A stretch of DNA of 64,000 nucleotides from a bacterium (GTDB lineage Bacteria; Bacillota; Bacilli; Lactobacillales; Streptococcaceae), in NCBI GenBank assembly GCA_905221455.1, contig CAJNDF010000006.1, positions 1 through 64,000 on the forward strand, given 5' to 3'. Position 1 is the stretch's first letter; the number at the start of each line of letters is the position of its first letter. A program made the translations under genes and the position numbers. The notes below the pieces were generated by a model that saw only the letters and a program-made list of their open reading frames with translations, was not told where the DNA came from and did not search any database. This document shows positions 7,727-17,927 of the stretch, piece after piece.

Positions 7727-9322
7727 TTACTGAACTTTAAAGGTCTTGAGATAATTGTCTTTTCCTACTTGACCTTCAAAGTTTTTACCATTTTCTAGGT
7801 AAGGAAGGTCATCAGATACAGAGGCCTTGACCTTGTAAATCTTGCCATCAACTTTAAAGAAGTAGACGGTATCACCCTTGATAACAGCTGATTTGAGATC
7901 TGCTACCACACCCTTGATGCTTTCAGTTGTTGCATTGTCAATTTCAAGGTCATTTTTATTGGCGTACTTGCTGAGCAGCTCTTCCACTGTCGTAGCTACG
8001 ATAACATTTTGGTACTCGACTGCGTCTACCAGAGCGTACTCTTTGACCAAACCCGCATTGTCCTTCAAGCCCATGATATACAGAGGCTTGTCATTGAGAT
8101 TGATGAGGATTGGGAAGGTTGCCTTGTAGGATTTCTCTTGGACGGCACCTTCGGCTGATTCACGGGCCGATTCTTCGGTCGCTGAAGCCAAGCTATACTT
8201 GGTGATTTCTCCTGTCCGCATATTCTCAAGGATGAAACCAAGATTACTTTCATCCGCATTGGCCGAAGTCACACCTGTGTAGAGATAGATGTCATTACCG
8301 ATAGACAAGTAATTATAGCCCTTGGTAGTCTGGGTCACGTTTTTCTTGGAAATCATGGCATTCCAGAAACCGTCTTTGTACTTGCCATTATAGTTGATTT
8401 GCTCGATGGTTTCCTCAGCTGGATAAACCCTGTCCACCCACTCTGGAACATCTGCCAAGCTGTATTCCTTGGTTTCTCCATTTGTGGCATCCAGTATAAT
8501 GACTGAAACAGGACGAGGAACCGCAAGTCCAAATTGCTTTTGGTAGACTGTCGCCACATAGAAAGGATTGCCCTCATCGTCCACTTCGAAAGATGGAGTT
8601 TTGAAAATTTTGGTTGGGTACTTCAAGCGCAGGTGACGTTTGACATCACGATTAAAATACTCCGAGTCCGAATACTTGATTGGTGTCTTCAAGTCCACCA
8701 AGTCCGCATTCCCAGTTACCATGTCTACCTTGATATACTCGCCGATTCCCTTGGCCTGATTGTTAAACCATTTGATTGGGTCTGCGTATTCTAGTGGCGT
8801 AACTCGATAAGGTTTCCCATCAATCGTTAGTTGAGTATAGGTGTCTGCCGCCACGTACTGTGACACCTTATCCGTTAGGGAACCCAAGTAGCGGTCCCCA
8901 ATTTTTTCAGCAGTACTTCTATCTAAGATGGGAACCTTACTGGTGTCACTCTTAGGAAATTCAGTAAACTCTTTTTCCGTAACCGTGACTACATTGGCAT
9001 AATTTTTAGCCTGAAAAATGCTAGAAGTCACCAAGGAAACCAAAGCTGCCAGGAGCAGAATTCCTCCAATAGAAGCTACAAGAACTTTACCTAACCGATT
9101 GATTTTGAAACCCTCAAGATTTAAAGCAGCTTCCGCCTTGCCGTGGCGCACATGAACCGTTTTAACAAGGTTTATCCCCTTGCCAAAGCCAAATAAGACT
9201 GCCACAAGCAGCAAATGCCCACAGAGGAAAAAGAGAAATTCCCAGCTGGTCAAGTTAAGAGGTGGTAAAAAGATATACCAGGTCGTTGCGATAAAAATAA
9301 GTTCAAAGATTATCCGTTTCAT
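7727..9322 (-). CDS. Membrane-anchored protein of unknown function, 531 residues
   Basis: The N-terminus has two hydrophobic stretches (about residues 5-22 and 26-44), a basic loop, and a third (about 80-102). The remaining 430 residues form an extracytoplasmic domain rich in short beta-type segments, with repeated motifs of the kind TGE(T/I)KEYSLA and KPLYIMGL that suggest internally duplicated PepSY-like or propeller-like modules. I do not recognise the family with certainty. It lies 11 bp after the deformylase-like gene and shares its transcript. No catalytic motif is evident. Confidence 0.75.
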   Translation of the reverse strand: MKRIIFELIFIATTWYIFLPPLNLTSWEFLFFLCGHLLLVAVLFGFGKGINLVKTVHVRHGKAEAALNLEGFKINRLGKVLVASIGGILLLAALVSLVTSSIFQAKNYANVVTVTEKEFTEFPKSDTSKVPILDRSTAEKIGDRYLGSLTDKVSQYVAADTYTQLTIDGKPYRVTPLEYADPIKWFNNQAKGIGEYIKVDMVTGNADLVDLKTPIKYSDSEYFNRDVKRHLRLKYPTKIFKTPSFEVDDEGNPFYVATVYQKQFGLAVPRPVSVIILDATNGETKEYSLADVPEWVDRVYPAEETIEQINYNGKYKDGFWNAMISKKNVTQTTKGYNYLSIGNDIYLYTGVTSANADESNLGFILENMRTGEITKYSLASATEESARESAEGAVQEKSYKATFPILINLNDKPLYIMGLKDNAGLVKEYALVDAVEYQNVIVATTVEELLSKYANKNDLEIDNATTESIKGVVADLKSAVIKGDTVYFFKVDGKIYKVKASVSDDLPYLENGKNFEGQVGKDNYLKTFKVQ

Positions 9323-9333
9323 TTGCTTTCCTC

Positions 9334-9744
9334 CTAAATGATTCGTCCTTCCAAGTGATCCAGTTCATGCTGGCATATCTGAGCTGGGAAGCCTGTCAAG
9401 GTCATGGTCTGTTCCTGCCACTTACTGTCCCGATAGGCAACCCTTATGGTTTCATAACGCTTAGTAGGTCTCACTCCTGTCAAGGACAAACATCCTTCTT
9501 CTGTCTCATAAAGGCCTTCAAAGGACAGGAGCACTGGGTTAAACATGACCACAGGAACCAAGCCCAGATTAAAGATAATTACGCGCTTCTGCACCCCTAT
9601 CATATTGGCAGCCAGACCGACACAAGTCTCACGATTTGCTAAAAGCGTATCCTGCAAATCTCTGGCAAGATACAGGTCTTCCTGACTTGCCGGCTGAGAG
9701 ACTTGAGATAAAAACAAAATATCCTTCACAATTTTCTTTTCCAC
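9334..9744 (-). CDS. Peptide deformylase-like protein
   Basis: 136 residues with two of the three deformylase motifs intact: EGCLS (metal-binding Cys) and QHELDHLEG (HExxH metal ligands and catalytic Glu). Motif 1, normally GxGxAAxQ, reads VGLAANMIG, so the Gln that stabilises the transition state is Met and the usual Pro is Asn. Length is short for the family, about 30-60 residues less than housekeeping Def. Activity on formyl-Met is therefore uncertain. It is first in an operon with the 531-residue membrane protein. Confidence 0.8.
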   Translation of the reverse strand: MEKKIVKDILFLSQVSQPASQEDLYLARDLQDTLLANRETCVGLAANMIGVQKRVIIFNLGLVPVVMFNPVLLSFEGLYETEEGCLSLTGVRPTKRYETIRVAYRDSKWQEQTMTLTGFPAQICQHELDHLEGRII

Positions 9745-9832
9745 TTCCTCACACTCCTCTTGCTTTTTACTATATTACAGCAATTATAGCACAAAAGTCT
9801 ATAACTGCAAGCCCTTTCCCTCAACTGTAGCA

Positions 9833-9857
9833 AAAAGCCATCCGAAGATGACTTTTT
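9833..9857 (-). terminator. Terminator of the P-type ATPase gene
   Basis: AAAGTCATC-TTCG-GATGGCTTT hairpin read on the minus strand, followed by T residues, directly after the stop codon. Confidence 0.8.
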
Positions 9858-12554
9858 TTAAATCGCATTCTTGTCAAAACCAAGTTTACGTTGAACAAAC
9901 TTGACAATTTCGACAATGATAATCATTGAGAAACTTCCGCCCATAACGATTCCCCATTGTGACAAGTCTAGTTTGGTTACGTGGAAGATTCCTTCAAGCG
10001 GTTCTACGACGATTGTTGCCATAAGAAGGATGAAGGATACCAAGATAGACCAGTTAAAGGTCTTAGACTTGAATGGGCCAACTGTCAAGACTGATTGGTA
10101 GACAGATTTGACATTGTAGGCATGGAAGAGTTGAATCAAACCAAGGGTTGCAAAGGCCATCGTAAGAGCATCCGCATGAATGGCATGGTTGTCACCCACG
10201 TGAACTGGATAAAGAAGGGCAAGACCATAAACACTCATAACAATAGCTGCTTGGAGTACACCTTGATAGATGATAGAACTCATGACACCACCTGAGAAGA
10301 AGCTCGCCTTGCGTCCACGTGGTTTGTGGGTCATAACACCAGGCTCAGCAGACTCAACACCAAGAGCGATAGCTGGGAAGGTATCCGTTACCAAGTTAAT
10401 CCACAAAAGATGAACTGGTTGCAAGACATCCCAACCAAACAAGGTTGATAGGAAGATAGTTAATACTTCAGCAGTATTGGCAGAAAGTAGGTACTGGATA
10501 GTCTTTTGAATATTAGAGAAGACCTTACGTCCTTCTTCAACTGCGACGATGATAGTCGCAAAGTTATCATCTGCAAGAATCATGTCAGAAGCCCCCTTAG
10601 AAACCTCTGTACCAGTGATTCCCATACCGATACCGATATCAGCTGTTTTCAGAGCTGGTGCGTCGTTGACACCGTCCCCTGTCATGGCAACGACCTTACC
10701 TTGTTTTTGCCAAGCTTTCACGATACGAACCTTGTGTTCTGGAGACACACGGGCATAAACAGAGTATTGACCTACCACTTTTTCAAATTCTTCATCTGAC
10801 AGTCCATTGAGTTCAGCACCAGTTAAAACGTGGCCTTCTGTATCGTTTGCGTCAATGATTCCCAAACGTTTAGCGATGGCTTCTGCTGTGTCTTGATGGT
10901 CACCTGTAATCATAATTGGACGGATGCCAGCTTCCTTGGCTACACGAACAGCTTCAGCAGCTTCAGGACGTTCAGGGTCAATCATCCCGATCAAACCAGT
11001 GAAGATTAAATCATTTTCAAGCTCCTCAGAAGTAAGATTTTCTGGAATGCTATCGATAATCTTATAGGCACCTGCAAGGACACGCAAGGCTTGGTGAGCC
11101 ATTTCAGAATTGTTGGTATGAATGAGGTTTGTAACCTTCTCATCAATTGGAGCAATATCCCCAGCCTTATCACGAAGGACACAACGTTTCAAAAGTTGGT
11201 CTGGCGCACCTTTGACTGCTACAAGGAATTTACCATCTGGCAATGGGTGAACCGTTGACATGAGCTTACGATCAGAGTCAAATGGCAACTCAGCCACACG
11301 TGGATATTTCTCTAAGAAACCTTTGACATCGTAACCCTTGTCCAAGGCATATTGGATAAAGGCTGTTTCAGTTGGGTCACCAATCAGGTTGCCTTCCACA
11401 TCGATTTTAGTATCGTTTGCCAAAACAACTGAACGAAGTAGTGGCATTTCAAGACCTAGTTCAATGTCATCAGCTGAGTCATGTAGAACCGCATCATAGA
11501 AGACTTTTTCGACGGTCATCTTGTTCATAGTCAGCGTACCAGTCTTATCAGAAGCGATGATTTCAGTTGAACCGAGCGTTTCTACTGCTGGTAACTTACG
11601 AACGATAGAGTTTCGTTTAGCCAAAACTTGAGTACCAAGGGCAAGAACGATGGTTACGATAGCTGGGAGTCCTTCTGGAATGGCTGCAACGGCAAGCGCA
11701 ACAGAGGTCATCAACTCACCGAGTGGATTTTTCCCTTGAATGAAGACACCCACTACAAAAGTAACAAGGGCAATAACCAAGATAGCATAGGTCAAGACCT
11801 TAGAAAGGTTGTTCAAGTTTTGTTTGAGGGGTGTATCCGTCTCATCAGCGTCTTGAAGCATGCCAGCGATATGACCAACTTCCGTGTACATACCTGTATT
11901 GACAATAACACCCATACCGCGACCATAGGTCACGTTTGAATTTTGGAAGGCCATGTTGACACGGTCACCAATACCAGCGTCTGCAGCAAGCTCGACTGAC
12001 AAGTCTTTTTCAACTGGCACAGACTCACCTGTTAGGGCTGCTTCTTCAATCTTGAGAGAATTGGCTTCTAGCAAACGAAGATCCGCTGGTACCACGTCAC
12101 CTGCTTCAAGAGCAACGATATCTCCAGGCACCAATTCTTTTGAATCAATCTCCGCCATGTGGCCATCACGAAGAACGCGAGCAGCTGGACTTGACATGGA
12201 TTTGAGGGCTTCAATGGCCTCTTCTGCTTTTCCTTCTTGGTAAACACCAAAGGCAGCATTGATGATAACCACGGCTAGGATAATAATGGCATCTGCGATG
12301 TCTTCCCCACCAGAAGTCACAACTGACAAGATAGCCGCCGCGACTAGGATGATAATCATCAAATCCTTAAATTGCTCGATGAATTTGACCAGGATTGATC
12401 GTTTCTCGCCTTCTTCGAGTTCATTGTGACCAAATTCGGCAAGGCGTTTTTCTGCCTCGCTTGATGACAAACCTTGCTCGGTCGCATCCACAGCCTTCAA
12501 GACCTCTTCAGGACTTTGAGTGTAAAACGCTTGGCGTTTTTGTTCTTTTGACAT
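9858..12554 (-). CDS. mgtA: P-type cation-exporting ATPase (CaxP/MgtA type)
   Basis: Type II P-type ATPase of 898 residues. It shows TGES in the actuator domain, AAIPEGLPA in the ion-binding M4 helix (calcium-pump-like), the phosphorylated Asp in DKTGTLT, and GDGVNDAPAL in the hinge. The ATG at 12554 is chosen since AAGGAGGAG precedes it at 6 nt; the in-frame upstream Met is in the leader. The pneumococcal homologue is reported as a calcium/manganese exporter (CaxP or MgtA). The Mn riboswitch in its leader supports manganese export. It is divergent from mntE. Confidence 0.92.
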   Translation of the reverse strand: MSKEQKRQAFYTQSPEEVLKAVDATEQGLSSSEAEKRLAEFGHNELEEGEKRSILVKFIEQFKDLMIIILVAAAILSVVTSGGEDIADAIIILAVVIINAAFGVYQEGKAEEAIEALKSMSSPAARVLRDGHMAEIDSKELVPGDIVALEAGDVVPADLRLLEANSLKIEEAALTGESVPVEKDLSVELAADAGIGDRVNMAFQNSNVTYGRGMGVIVNTGMYTEVGHIAGMLQDADETDTPLKQNLNNLSKVLTYAILVIALVTFVVGVFIQGKNPLGELMTSVALAVAAIPEGLPAIVTIVLALGTQVLAKRNSIVRKLPAVETLGSTEIIASDKTGTLTMNKMTVEKVFYDAVLHDSADDIELGLEMPLLRSVVLANDTKIDVEGNLIGDPTETAFIQYALDKGYDVKGFLEKYPRVAELPFDSDRKLMSTVHPLPDGKFLVAVKGAPDQLLKRCVLRDKAGDIAPIDEKVTNLIHTNNSEMAHQALRVLAGAYKIIDSIPENLTSEELENDLIFTGLIGMIDPERPEAAEAVRVAKEAGIRPIMITGDHQDTAEAIAKRLGIIDANDTEGHVLTGAELNGLSDEEFEKVVGQYSVYARVSPEHKVRIVKAWQKQGKVVAMTGDGVNDAPALKTADIGIGMGITGTEVSKGASDMILADDNFATIIVAVEEGRKVFSNIQKTIQYLLSANTAEVLTIFLSTLFGWDVLQPVHLLWINLVTDTFPAIALGVESAEPGVMTHKPRGRKASFFSGGVMSSIIYQGVLQAAIVMSVYGLALLYPVHVGDNHAIHADALTMAFATLGLIQLFHAYNVKSVYQSVLTVGPFKSKTFNWSILVSFILLMATIVVEPLEGIFHVTKLDLSQWGIVMGGSFSMIIIVEIVKFVQRKLGFDKNAI

Positions 12555-12621
12555 GTGTCTCCTCCTTGACATTGTGTGCAAAACAGACTCTCTTTTTCTC
12601 ATCGTATCTTTTCACGACAAA

Positions 12622-12654
12622 CAAAAAGAGACCTGTTAATCATAACAAGTCTCG
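12622..12654 (-). terminator. Riboswitch-controlled terminator
   Basis: GAGACTTGTTA-TGAT-TAACAGGTCTC stem (11 bp with one G-U pair) followed by TTTTTG on the minus strand. It lies between the Mn aptamer and the start of the P-type ATPase gene, so it is the likely expression platform. Confidence 0.8.
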
Positions 12655-12659
12655 CTGTT

Positions 12660-12750
12660 TAAGATAGGGCCGGAAAGCATACTTTTCAGTATAAAATTCG
12701 GAATGACGACACTATCACAGGTTTCTGCCAGCTACTCCCTTGAGTAGTAC
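12660..12750 (-). promoter_or_regulatory. yybP-ykoY manganese riboswitch aptamer
   Basis: The minus strand reads AAGGGAGTAGCTG near the 5' side and CCGGCCCTA at the 3' side, with an internal CGTC bulge region. These are conserved landmarks of the yybP-ykoY class, which binds Mn2+ and usually turns on exporter genes. It is followed by a terminator hairpin, so Mn2+ would favour read-through into the P-type ATPase gene. Confidence 0.85.
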
Positions 12751-12751
12751 T

Positions 12752-12779
12752 ATTATACCAAATTTTGAAAAGTTTTCAA
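12752..12779 (-). promoter_or_regulatory. Promoter of the riboswitch-P-type ATPase transcript
   Basis: TTGAAA (12774-12779), 16-bp spacer, TATAAT (12752-12757) with an extended TGG. Confidence 0.75.
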
Positions 12780-12798
12780 AGAGTAAAAACTGCCTTAT

Positions 12799-12827
12799 TT
12801 GAATTTTCCCTTGAAAACCAGTATAAT
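12799..12827 (+). promoter_or_regulatory. Promoter of mntE
   Basis: TTGAAT (12799-12804), 17-bp spacer, TATAAT (12822-12827), 33 bp before the mntE ATG. Confidence 0.75.
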
Positions 12828-12860
12828 GGTAGAATGCTATATGACTAGAAAGGAAGTTGA

Positions 12861-14045
12861 ATGAAGCAATCTATTTCAAATCTCAAGTTGGCGGAACGTG
12901 GGGCCATTATCAGTATTTCGACCTACCTGCTCTTATCAGCAGCGAAATTGGCAACTGGTCATCTCCTTCATTCATCCAGTTTGGTGGCCGATGGTTTTAA
13001 CAACGTATCGGACATCATTGGAAATGTGGCCCTCTTGATTGGGATTCGGATGGCACGCCAGCCTGCAGACCGTGACCACCGTTTTGGTCACTGGAAGATT
13101 GAAGATTTGGCTAGCTTAATCACTTCCATCATTATGTTTTATGTTGGCTTTGATGTGCTGAGGGATACCATTCAAAAGATTCTCAGCCGGGAAGAAACGG
13201 TCATTGACCCTCTTGGTGCAACTCTGGGAATCATTTCTGCAGCGATTATGTTTGTGGTCTATCTCTACAATACTCGCCTCAGCAAGAAATCCAAGTCCAA
13301 GGCACTGAAGGCCGCTGCTAAGGACAATCTTTCTGATGCTGTTACTTCACTTGGAACTACCATCGCCATACTAGCTAGCAGTTTCAATTATCCGATTGTG
13401 GATAAACTGGTCGCTATCATCATCACTTTCTTTATTTTGAAAACTGCCTATGATATCTTCATCGAGTCTTCCTTTAGTCTTTCAGATGGTTTTGACGACC
13501 GTCTGCTTGAGGATTATCAAAAAGCCATTATGGAAATTCCCAAAATCAGCAAGCTCAAGTCCCAAAGAGGTCGCACCTACGGTAGCAATATTTACCTGGA
13601 TATCACGCTGGAGATGAATCCTGACTTGTCTGTTTATGAAAGTCACGAGATTGCGGATCAGGTCGAGTCTATGCTGGAAGAGCGTTTTGGGGTCTTTGAT
13701 ACCGATGTCCATATCGAGCCAGCACCTATCCCTGAGGACGAAATTTTAGACAATGTATACAAAAAATTGCTGATGCGCGAGCAATTGATTGACCAGGGAA
13801 ATCAACTGGAAGAACTCTTGGCTGACGATTTTGTCTATATTCGTCAAGATGGAGAACAGATGGATAAAGAGGCCTATAAAGCCGAAAAAGACTTGAATTC
13901 TGCTATCAAGGATATTCAAATCACTTCCATCAGTCAGAAAACCAAACTCATCTGCTATGAGTTAGATGGTATCGTCCATACCAGTATCTGGCGCCGTCAC
14001 GAAACTTGGCAAAATGTCTTTCATCAAGAAACCAAAAAAGAATAG
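12861..14045 (+). CDS. mntE: Cation diffusion facilitator, manganese exporter MntE
   Basis: 394-residue CDF transporter with six predicted membrane helices (about residues 12-205). Metal-site motifs are DGFNNVSD in helix 2 and DNLSDAVTS in helix 5. A cytoplasmic domain holds the HEIADQVESML and DVHIEPAP segments. About 90 residues beyond the usual CDF core follow, an extension I recall from pneumococcal MntE. Function in manganese efflux is family knowledge and is supported by the adjacent Mn-riboswitch gene. The start has AGGAAG at 4 nt. It is monocistronic, with a shared convergent terminator. Confidence 0.9.
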   Translation: MKQSISNLKLAERGAIISISTYLLLSAAKLATGHLLHSSSLVADGFNNVSDIIGNVALLIGIRMARQPADRDHRFGHWKIEDLASLITSIIMFYVGFDVLRDTIQKILSREETVIDPLGATLGIISAAIMFVVYLYNTRLSKKSKSKALKAAAKDNLSDAVTSLGTTIAILASSFNYPIVDKLVAIIITFFILKTAYDIFIESSFSLSDGFDDRLLEDYQKAIMEIPKISKLKSQRGRTYGSNIYLDITLEMNPDLSVYESHEIADQVESMLEERFGVFDTDVHIEPAPIPEDEILDNVYKKLLMREQLIDQGNQLEELLADDFVYIRQDGEQMDKEAYKAEKDLNSAIKDIQITSISQKTKLICYELDGIVHTSIWRRHETWQNVFHQETKKE

Positions 14046-14080
14046 AGAAATCCTGTCATGAGACGGGATTTTTCTATTCT
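14039..14080. terminator. Bidirectional terminator shared by mntE and the ABC-F gene
   Basis: A 19-bp near-perfect stem, from AGAATAGAGAAATCC at the left to GGGATTTTTCTATTCT at the right, with an ATGA loop. It overlaps the mntE stop and ends 1 bp before the ABC-F stop. Confidence 0.85.
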
Positions 14081-14081
14081 T

Positions 14082-15953
14082 CTAGCTATCAAATTCACTT
14101 AGATACTCATAGCGTTCGTATTTTTCAAGGAGTACTTCGTTCTTCTCATCTAGTTCTTTTTGAAGAGTCGCTAGCTTACCAAAGTCAGAGCCATTGGCCT
14201 GCATCTCCTCTTCAATAGCAGCGATACGATTTTCCAAGGCTTCAATATCACCTTCAATCCTTGCCCACTCCTGCTTTTCTTGGTAGGTCATGCGTTTCTT
14301 GTCTTCACGGACCTTGACCACTTTTTCCTTTTCGGCCTTTTGCACTTGATTGGCCATATCTGTTTCAAAGGCTTTTTCATCAAGGTAATCAGTGTAATGA
14401 CCAAAGAAAGGACGAATCCTACCATCCTCAAAAGCGAGAATTTTAGTCGCTACCTTATCCAAGAAATAACGGTCGTGACTAACTGTCAAGACAGGTCCTG
14501 CAAAGCCTTGCAAGAAATTCTCCAAAACTGTAAGAGTAGCAATATCCAAGTCATTGGTCGGCTCGTCCAAGAGAAGAACATTTGGTTTTTCCAAGAGCAA
14601 TTTGAGGAGATAAAGACGTTTTTTCTCTCCTCCAGACAATTTCTCAATCAAGGTTCCATGCGTCGAACGTGGGAAAAGGAACTGCTCCAGCAACTCAGCG
14701 ATGGAAGTCGTAGAACCACCACTGGTCTTGACCTCCTCTGCCACTTCTTGCAGGTAATTGATCACTCGCTTACTTTCATCTAAGCCCTCAATTTGCTGAG
14801 AGAAATAGGCGATGCGAACGGTTTCTCCAATCACAACTTGCCCTGCTGTCGGCTCAAGAATGCCTGCAATTAGGTTAAGCAGGGTTGACTTCCCAACACC
14901 GTTGTCCCCAACGATTCCAATACGATCTTTAGCCTGCACCAAGAGATTAAAATCTTGCAAAATAGGCTTGTTTTCATAGGCAAAGGAAACATTCTGAAAC
15001 TCGATGACTTTTTTACCAATCCGACTGGTTTCAAAGTTCATGGTTAAGTCTGTCTCAGCAGCACCACTTGAAACTTCTTTCTTCAAGTCATGGAAACGAT
15101 TAATACGAGCCTGCTGCTTGGTCGCACGCGCCTGCGGTTGTCTGCGCATCCAGGCCAATTCTTGCTTATAAAGTTGTTCTTTTTTATGGAGAAGAGCCGC
15201 ATCGCGCTCATCCTGTTCCGCCTTAAGGCGAACATAGTCCTGATAATTCCCCTGATATTCCGTCAAACCTGCTCGATCCAACTCGAAAATACGTGTTGAC
15301 AGCGCATCTAAGAAATAACGATCGTGGGTAATAAAAAGGACGGTTTTCTTAGAATTTTTCAAAAAGAGGGTTAGCCACTCAATAGTCGCAATATCCAGAT
15401 GGTTGGTTGGCTCGTCCAGCAGCAAGAGGTCGTGGTTGCCAAGTAAGACTTGCGCCAACTGAACCCGTCTTCTCAGACCACCTGACAATTCCCCAACAGG
15501 AGTTGATAAGTCCTGAATGCCCAACTTGCTGAGAACCGTCTTGACCTGACTCTCGATTTCCCAAGCTTGGAGAGAGTCCATCTCAGCCATGACCCGTTCC
15601 AGCCGTGCCTGCTTGTCCTCGCTGTAGTTGAGCATGATCAACTCGTACTCACGAATGAGCTGGATTTCCTTGAGGTCGCTTGATAGAACCGTATCCAAAA
15701 CCGTCTTGCTATCATCAAAATCAGGATCCTGGGTCAAGTAGCCAATCTGGTAATCATTCTTAACTGAAAAAGGACTGACATCCCCATCAAAGCCAGAAAT
15801 ACCAGATAGAACATCTAAAAGAGTGGTCTTACCAGTCCCATTGACACCGATCAGACCAATTCTGTCTAGGTCATGGATGATAAAGGAAATATCCTTAAAA
15901 ACGGTCTTGTCACCAACGGATTTACTTAGTTTTTCAACGATAAAATCACTCAT
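14082..15953 (-). CDS. ABC-F family ATPase (Uup-like)
   Basis: 623 residues with two ABC domains and no membrane segment. Domain 1 has Walker [10 protein letters not shown], signature LSGGLRRR and Walker [13 protein letters not shown]; domain 2 has [17 protein letters not shown] and [13 protein letters not shown] charged linker joins the domains, and a C-terminal coiled coil (about residues 550-620) is typical of Uup-type ABC-F. Such proteins act on ribosomes or branched DNA in the cytosol; the exact role is unknown. It overlaps cca by 4 nt in a dapB-cca-ABC-F operon. Confidence 0.9.
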   Translation of the reverse strand: MSDFIVEKLSKSVGDKTVFKDISFIIHDLDRIGLIGVNGTGKTTLLDVLSGISGFDGDVSPFSVKNDYQIGYLTQDPDFDDSKTVLDTVLSSDLKEIQLIREYELIMLNYSEDKQARLERVMAEMDSLQAWEIESQVKTVLSKLGIQDLSTPVGELSGGLRRRVQLAQVLLGNHDLLLLDEPTNHLDIATIEWLTLFLKNSKKTVLFITHDRYFLDALSTRIFELDRAGLTEYQGNYQDYVRLKAEQDERDAALLHKKEQLYKQELAWMRRQPQARATKQQARINRFHDLKKEVSSGAAETDLTMNFETSRIGKKVIEFQNVSFAYENKPILQDFNLLVQAKDRIGIVGDNGVGKSTLLNLIAGILEPTAGQVVIGETVRIAYFSQQIEGLDESKRVINYLQEVAEEVKTSGGSTTSIAELLEQFLFPRSTHGTLIEKLSGGEKKRLYLLKLLLEKPNVLLLDEPTNDLDIATLTVLENFLQGFAGPVLTVSHDRYFLDKVATKILAFEDGRIRPFFGHYTDYLDEKAFETDMANQVQKAEKEKVVKVREDKKRMTYQEKQEWARIEGDIEALENRIAAIEEEMQANGSDFGKLATLQKELDEKNEVLLEKYERYEYLSEFDS

Positions 15954-17149
15954 TTTTTCTCCCTCAGGTAAGCATGGATGGCTTGTCGGTCATTTTCCAA
16001 TTCTCCATCGACAATGGCATACTCAATCTCTGTTAAAATCTCTCCCAAGTCTGGCCCTGGTTGATAGCCATATTCCTTGATTAAAATACCGCCATTAATC
16101 TGAATTTCTTTCTTATCATGAATGGTCAAACTCTGGTAAGTTTCTGTGATCGCTTGTGGGTTGACTGGTTTTCCTTGAGCCTGACGAAGATTTTCAGCCT
16201 GTAAAAGCAAAGCCAAGTCAAAGCGGTAACAATCGCGCTTGCTCAATTCTCCCTTTTCACGCAGAGACAAAATAGTCAGTAAATCTTGTACCTGCTTAGC
16301 AAACTGGCGTGAAGTCTTCCAAGCCTTCAAAAATGGCTGCGCATTTTCAATCTCCAAAGCCCACAGTAGAGCTGCCCAGGCTTGTTCAGAGGATTCAAAA
16401 GTGAAATCAGTCTCTAAATCAAACAGTCTATTGAGCTTGTCCTGGCTAGCTGCCATATCAGGGAGATAGTCATAAGCTTGACTCTCAATCATAGAAGTCA
16501 AGCCCCTTCTCCAAAAGGGAGCCAGTAAGAGTTTATCAAACTCAACGAAGGTACGCTCTACAGAAATTTTCTCCAAAAGCGGTGTCAAGGTCTTCATAGC
16601 CTTAAATGTTTCTGGCTCAAGTTCAAAGCCAAGGCTGGCCTGAAAACGGAAACCACGCATAATCCGCAAAGCATCTTCATTGAAACGCTCACTAGCCACT
16701 CCAACTGCTCGCAAGACTTGCTTTTCCAAATCTTCTAAACCATGGAACAAGTCAACGATTTCCCCTGTCTCATCTAAGGCAAAGGCATTAACTGTGAAAT
16801 CACGACGCTTAAGGTCCTCTTCTAGCGAACGCACAAAGGAAACCGAACTAGGTCTGCGATAGTCTACATAGACATCTTCTGTTCTGAATGTGGTTACTTC
16901 GTACTCTTCATCCCCATCTAAAACCAAGACAGTTCCGTGCTCGATTCCGATATCAGCCGTTCGCGGAAAAATCTGCTTGGTCTCTTCTGGATAAGAAGAA
17001 GTCGCAATATCCACATCATGGATAGGGCGATTAAGGAGGGCATCTCGAACAGAGCCCCCAACAAAATAGGCTTCAAAGCCCGCTTCTTTAATTTTTTCTA
17101 ATACTGGTAAAGCCTTCTGAAATTCAGAAGGCATTTGCGTTAATCTCAT
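15950..17149 (-). CDS. cca: CCA tRNA nucleotidyltransferase
   Basis: 399 residues. It adds or repairs the 3' CCA end of tRNAs using CTP and ATP. The class II nucleotidyltransferase head is clear: GGSVRDALL followed by the metal-binding DVDIATS carboxylates. [17 protein letters not shown] and [12 protein letters not shown] motifs of the neck follow. Length and organisation match Gram-positive Cca. It overlaps dapB and the ABC-F gene by 4 nt on either side, so the three are translationally coupled. Confidence 0.94.
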   Translation of the reverse strand: MRLTQMPSEFQKALPVLEKIKEAGFEAYFVGGSVRDALLNRPIHDVDIATSSYPEETKQIFPRTADIGIEHGTVLVLDGDEEYEVTTFRTEDVYVDYRRPSSVSFVRSLEEDLKRRDFTVNAFALDETGEIVDLFHGLEDLEKQVLRAVGVASERFNEDALRIMRGFRFQASLGFELEPETFKAMKTLTPLLEKISVERTFVEFDKLLLAPFWRRGLTSMIESQAYDYLPDMAASQDKLNRLFDLETDFTFESSEQAWAALLWALEIENAQPFLKAWKTSRQFAKQVQDLLTILSLREKGELSKRDCYRFDLALLLQAENLRQAQGKPVNPQAITETYQSLTIHDKKEIQINGGILIKEYGYQPGPDLGEILTEIEYAIVDGELENDRQAIHAYLREKK

Positions 17150-17913
17150 AATAAGTGTTCTAATCCATAGACAAGCTCATGACGCTTGACAACTTCTTTA
17201 ATTCCCAAATTGACCCCTGTCATGAAGGAGCTACGATCATAGGAGTCATGACGGAGGGTCAATCCTTCTCCCTGACTGCCAAAGATGACTTCCTGATGGG
17301 CTACCAAGCCTGGCAAACGAACTGAGTGGATGCGCATGCCATCAAAGTCAGCACCACGGGCACCTGCAATCAATTCTTCCTCATCAGGCGCACCTTGCTG
17401 GACTGATTCACGAACTTCTGCCATCAACTCAGCTGTTTTAATAGCTGTTCCACTCGGAGCATCCTTTTTCTTGTCATGATGGAGCTCGATAATCTCCACA
17501 TTTGGGAAATATTTAGCAGCCTGCGTCGCAAATTGCATAAGCAAGACAGCACCTAGGGCAAAGTTAGGGGCAATCAAACCACCCAAATCTTGGGCATGAG
17601 AAAATGCTTTTAGTTCTGCAATTTCTTCACTAGTAAAGCCAGTCGTTCCAACTACTGGAGCAAAGCCATTTTCGAGGGCAAAACGTGTATTTTCATAGGC
17701 AACAGCTGGTGTAGTAAAGTCTACCCAGACATCCGCTTCAAAACCGGCTAAATCAGCCTTATCCTTGAAAACAGGAATTCCCTGCCATTCTGACTCAGAC
17801 TCAAAAGGATCCAAAACTGCTACCAAGTCCAAATCTGGATCAGCCAAGACCATCTGACAAGCAGCCTGACCCATCTTTCCTTTAAAACCGGCAATAATTA
17901 CTCGAATACTCAT
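17146..17913 (-). CDS. dapB: 4-hydroxy-tetrahydrodipicolinate reductase
   Basis: 255 residues, NAD(P)H-dependent reductase in the lysine/diaminopimelate pathway; lysine is the third residue of the streptococcal stem peptide. The N-terminal Rossmann motif is [10 protein letters not shown] and the signature with catalytic His and Lys is [15 protein letters not shown]. It starts an operon with cca and the ABC-F gene. The 15 bp before the ATG contain AGGAGT, and just upstream are three tandem stem-loop repeats that would form its 5' leader if the transcript begins there or in degV. Confidence 0.95.
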   Translation of the reverse strand: MSIRVIIAGFKGKMGQAACQMVLADPDLDLVAVLDPFESESEWQGIPVFKDKADLAGFEADVWVDFTTPAVAYENTRFALENGFAPVVGTTGFTSEEIAELKAFSHAQDLGGLIAPNFALGAVLLMQFATQAAKYFPNVEIIELHHDKKKDAPSGTAIKTAELMAEVRESVQQGAPDEEELIAGARGADFDGMRIHSVRLPGLVAHQEVIFGSQGEGLTLRHDSYDRSSFMTGVNLGIKEVVKRHELVYGLEHLL

Positions 17914-17927
17914 CTCTACTCCTATTT

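Noticed and set aside
12555..12602. Longer start for the P-type ATPase at 12602
   Set aside because: The upstream codons lie in the riboswitch leader and lack a ribosome binding site, while the ATG at 12554 has AAGGAGGAG.
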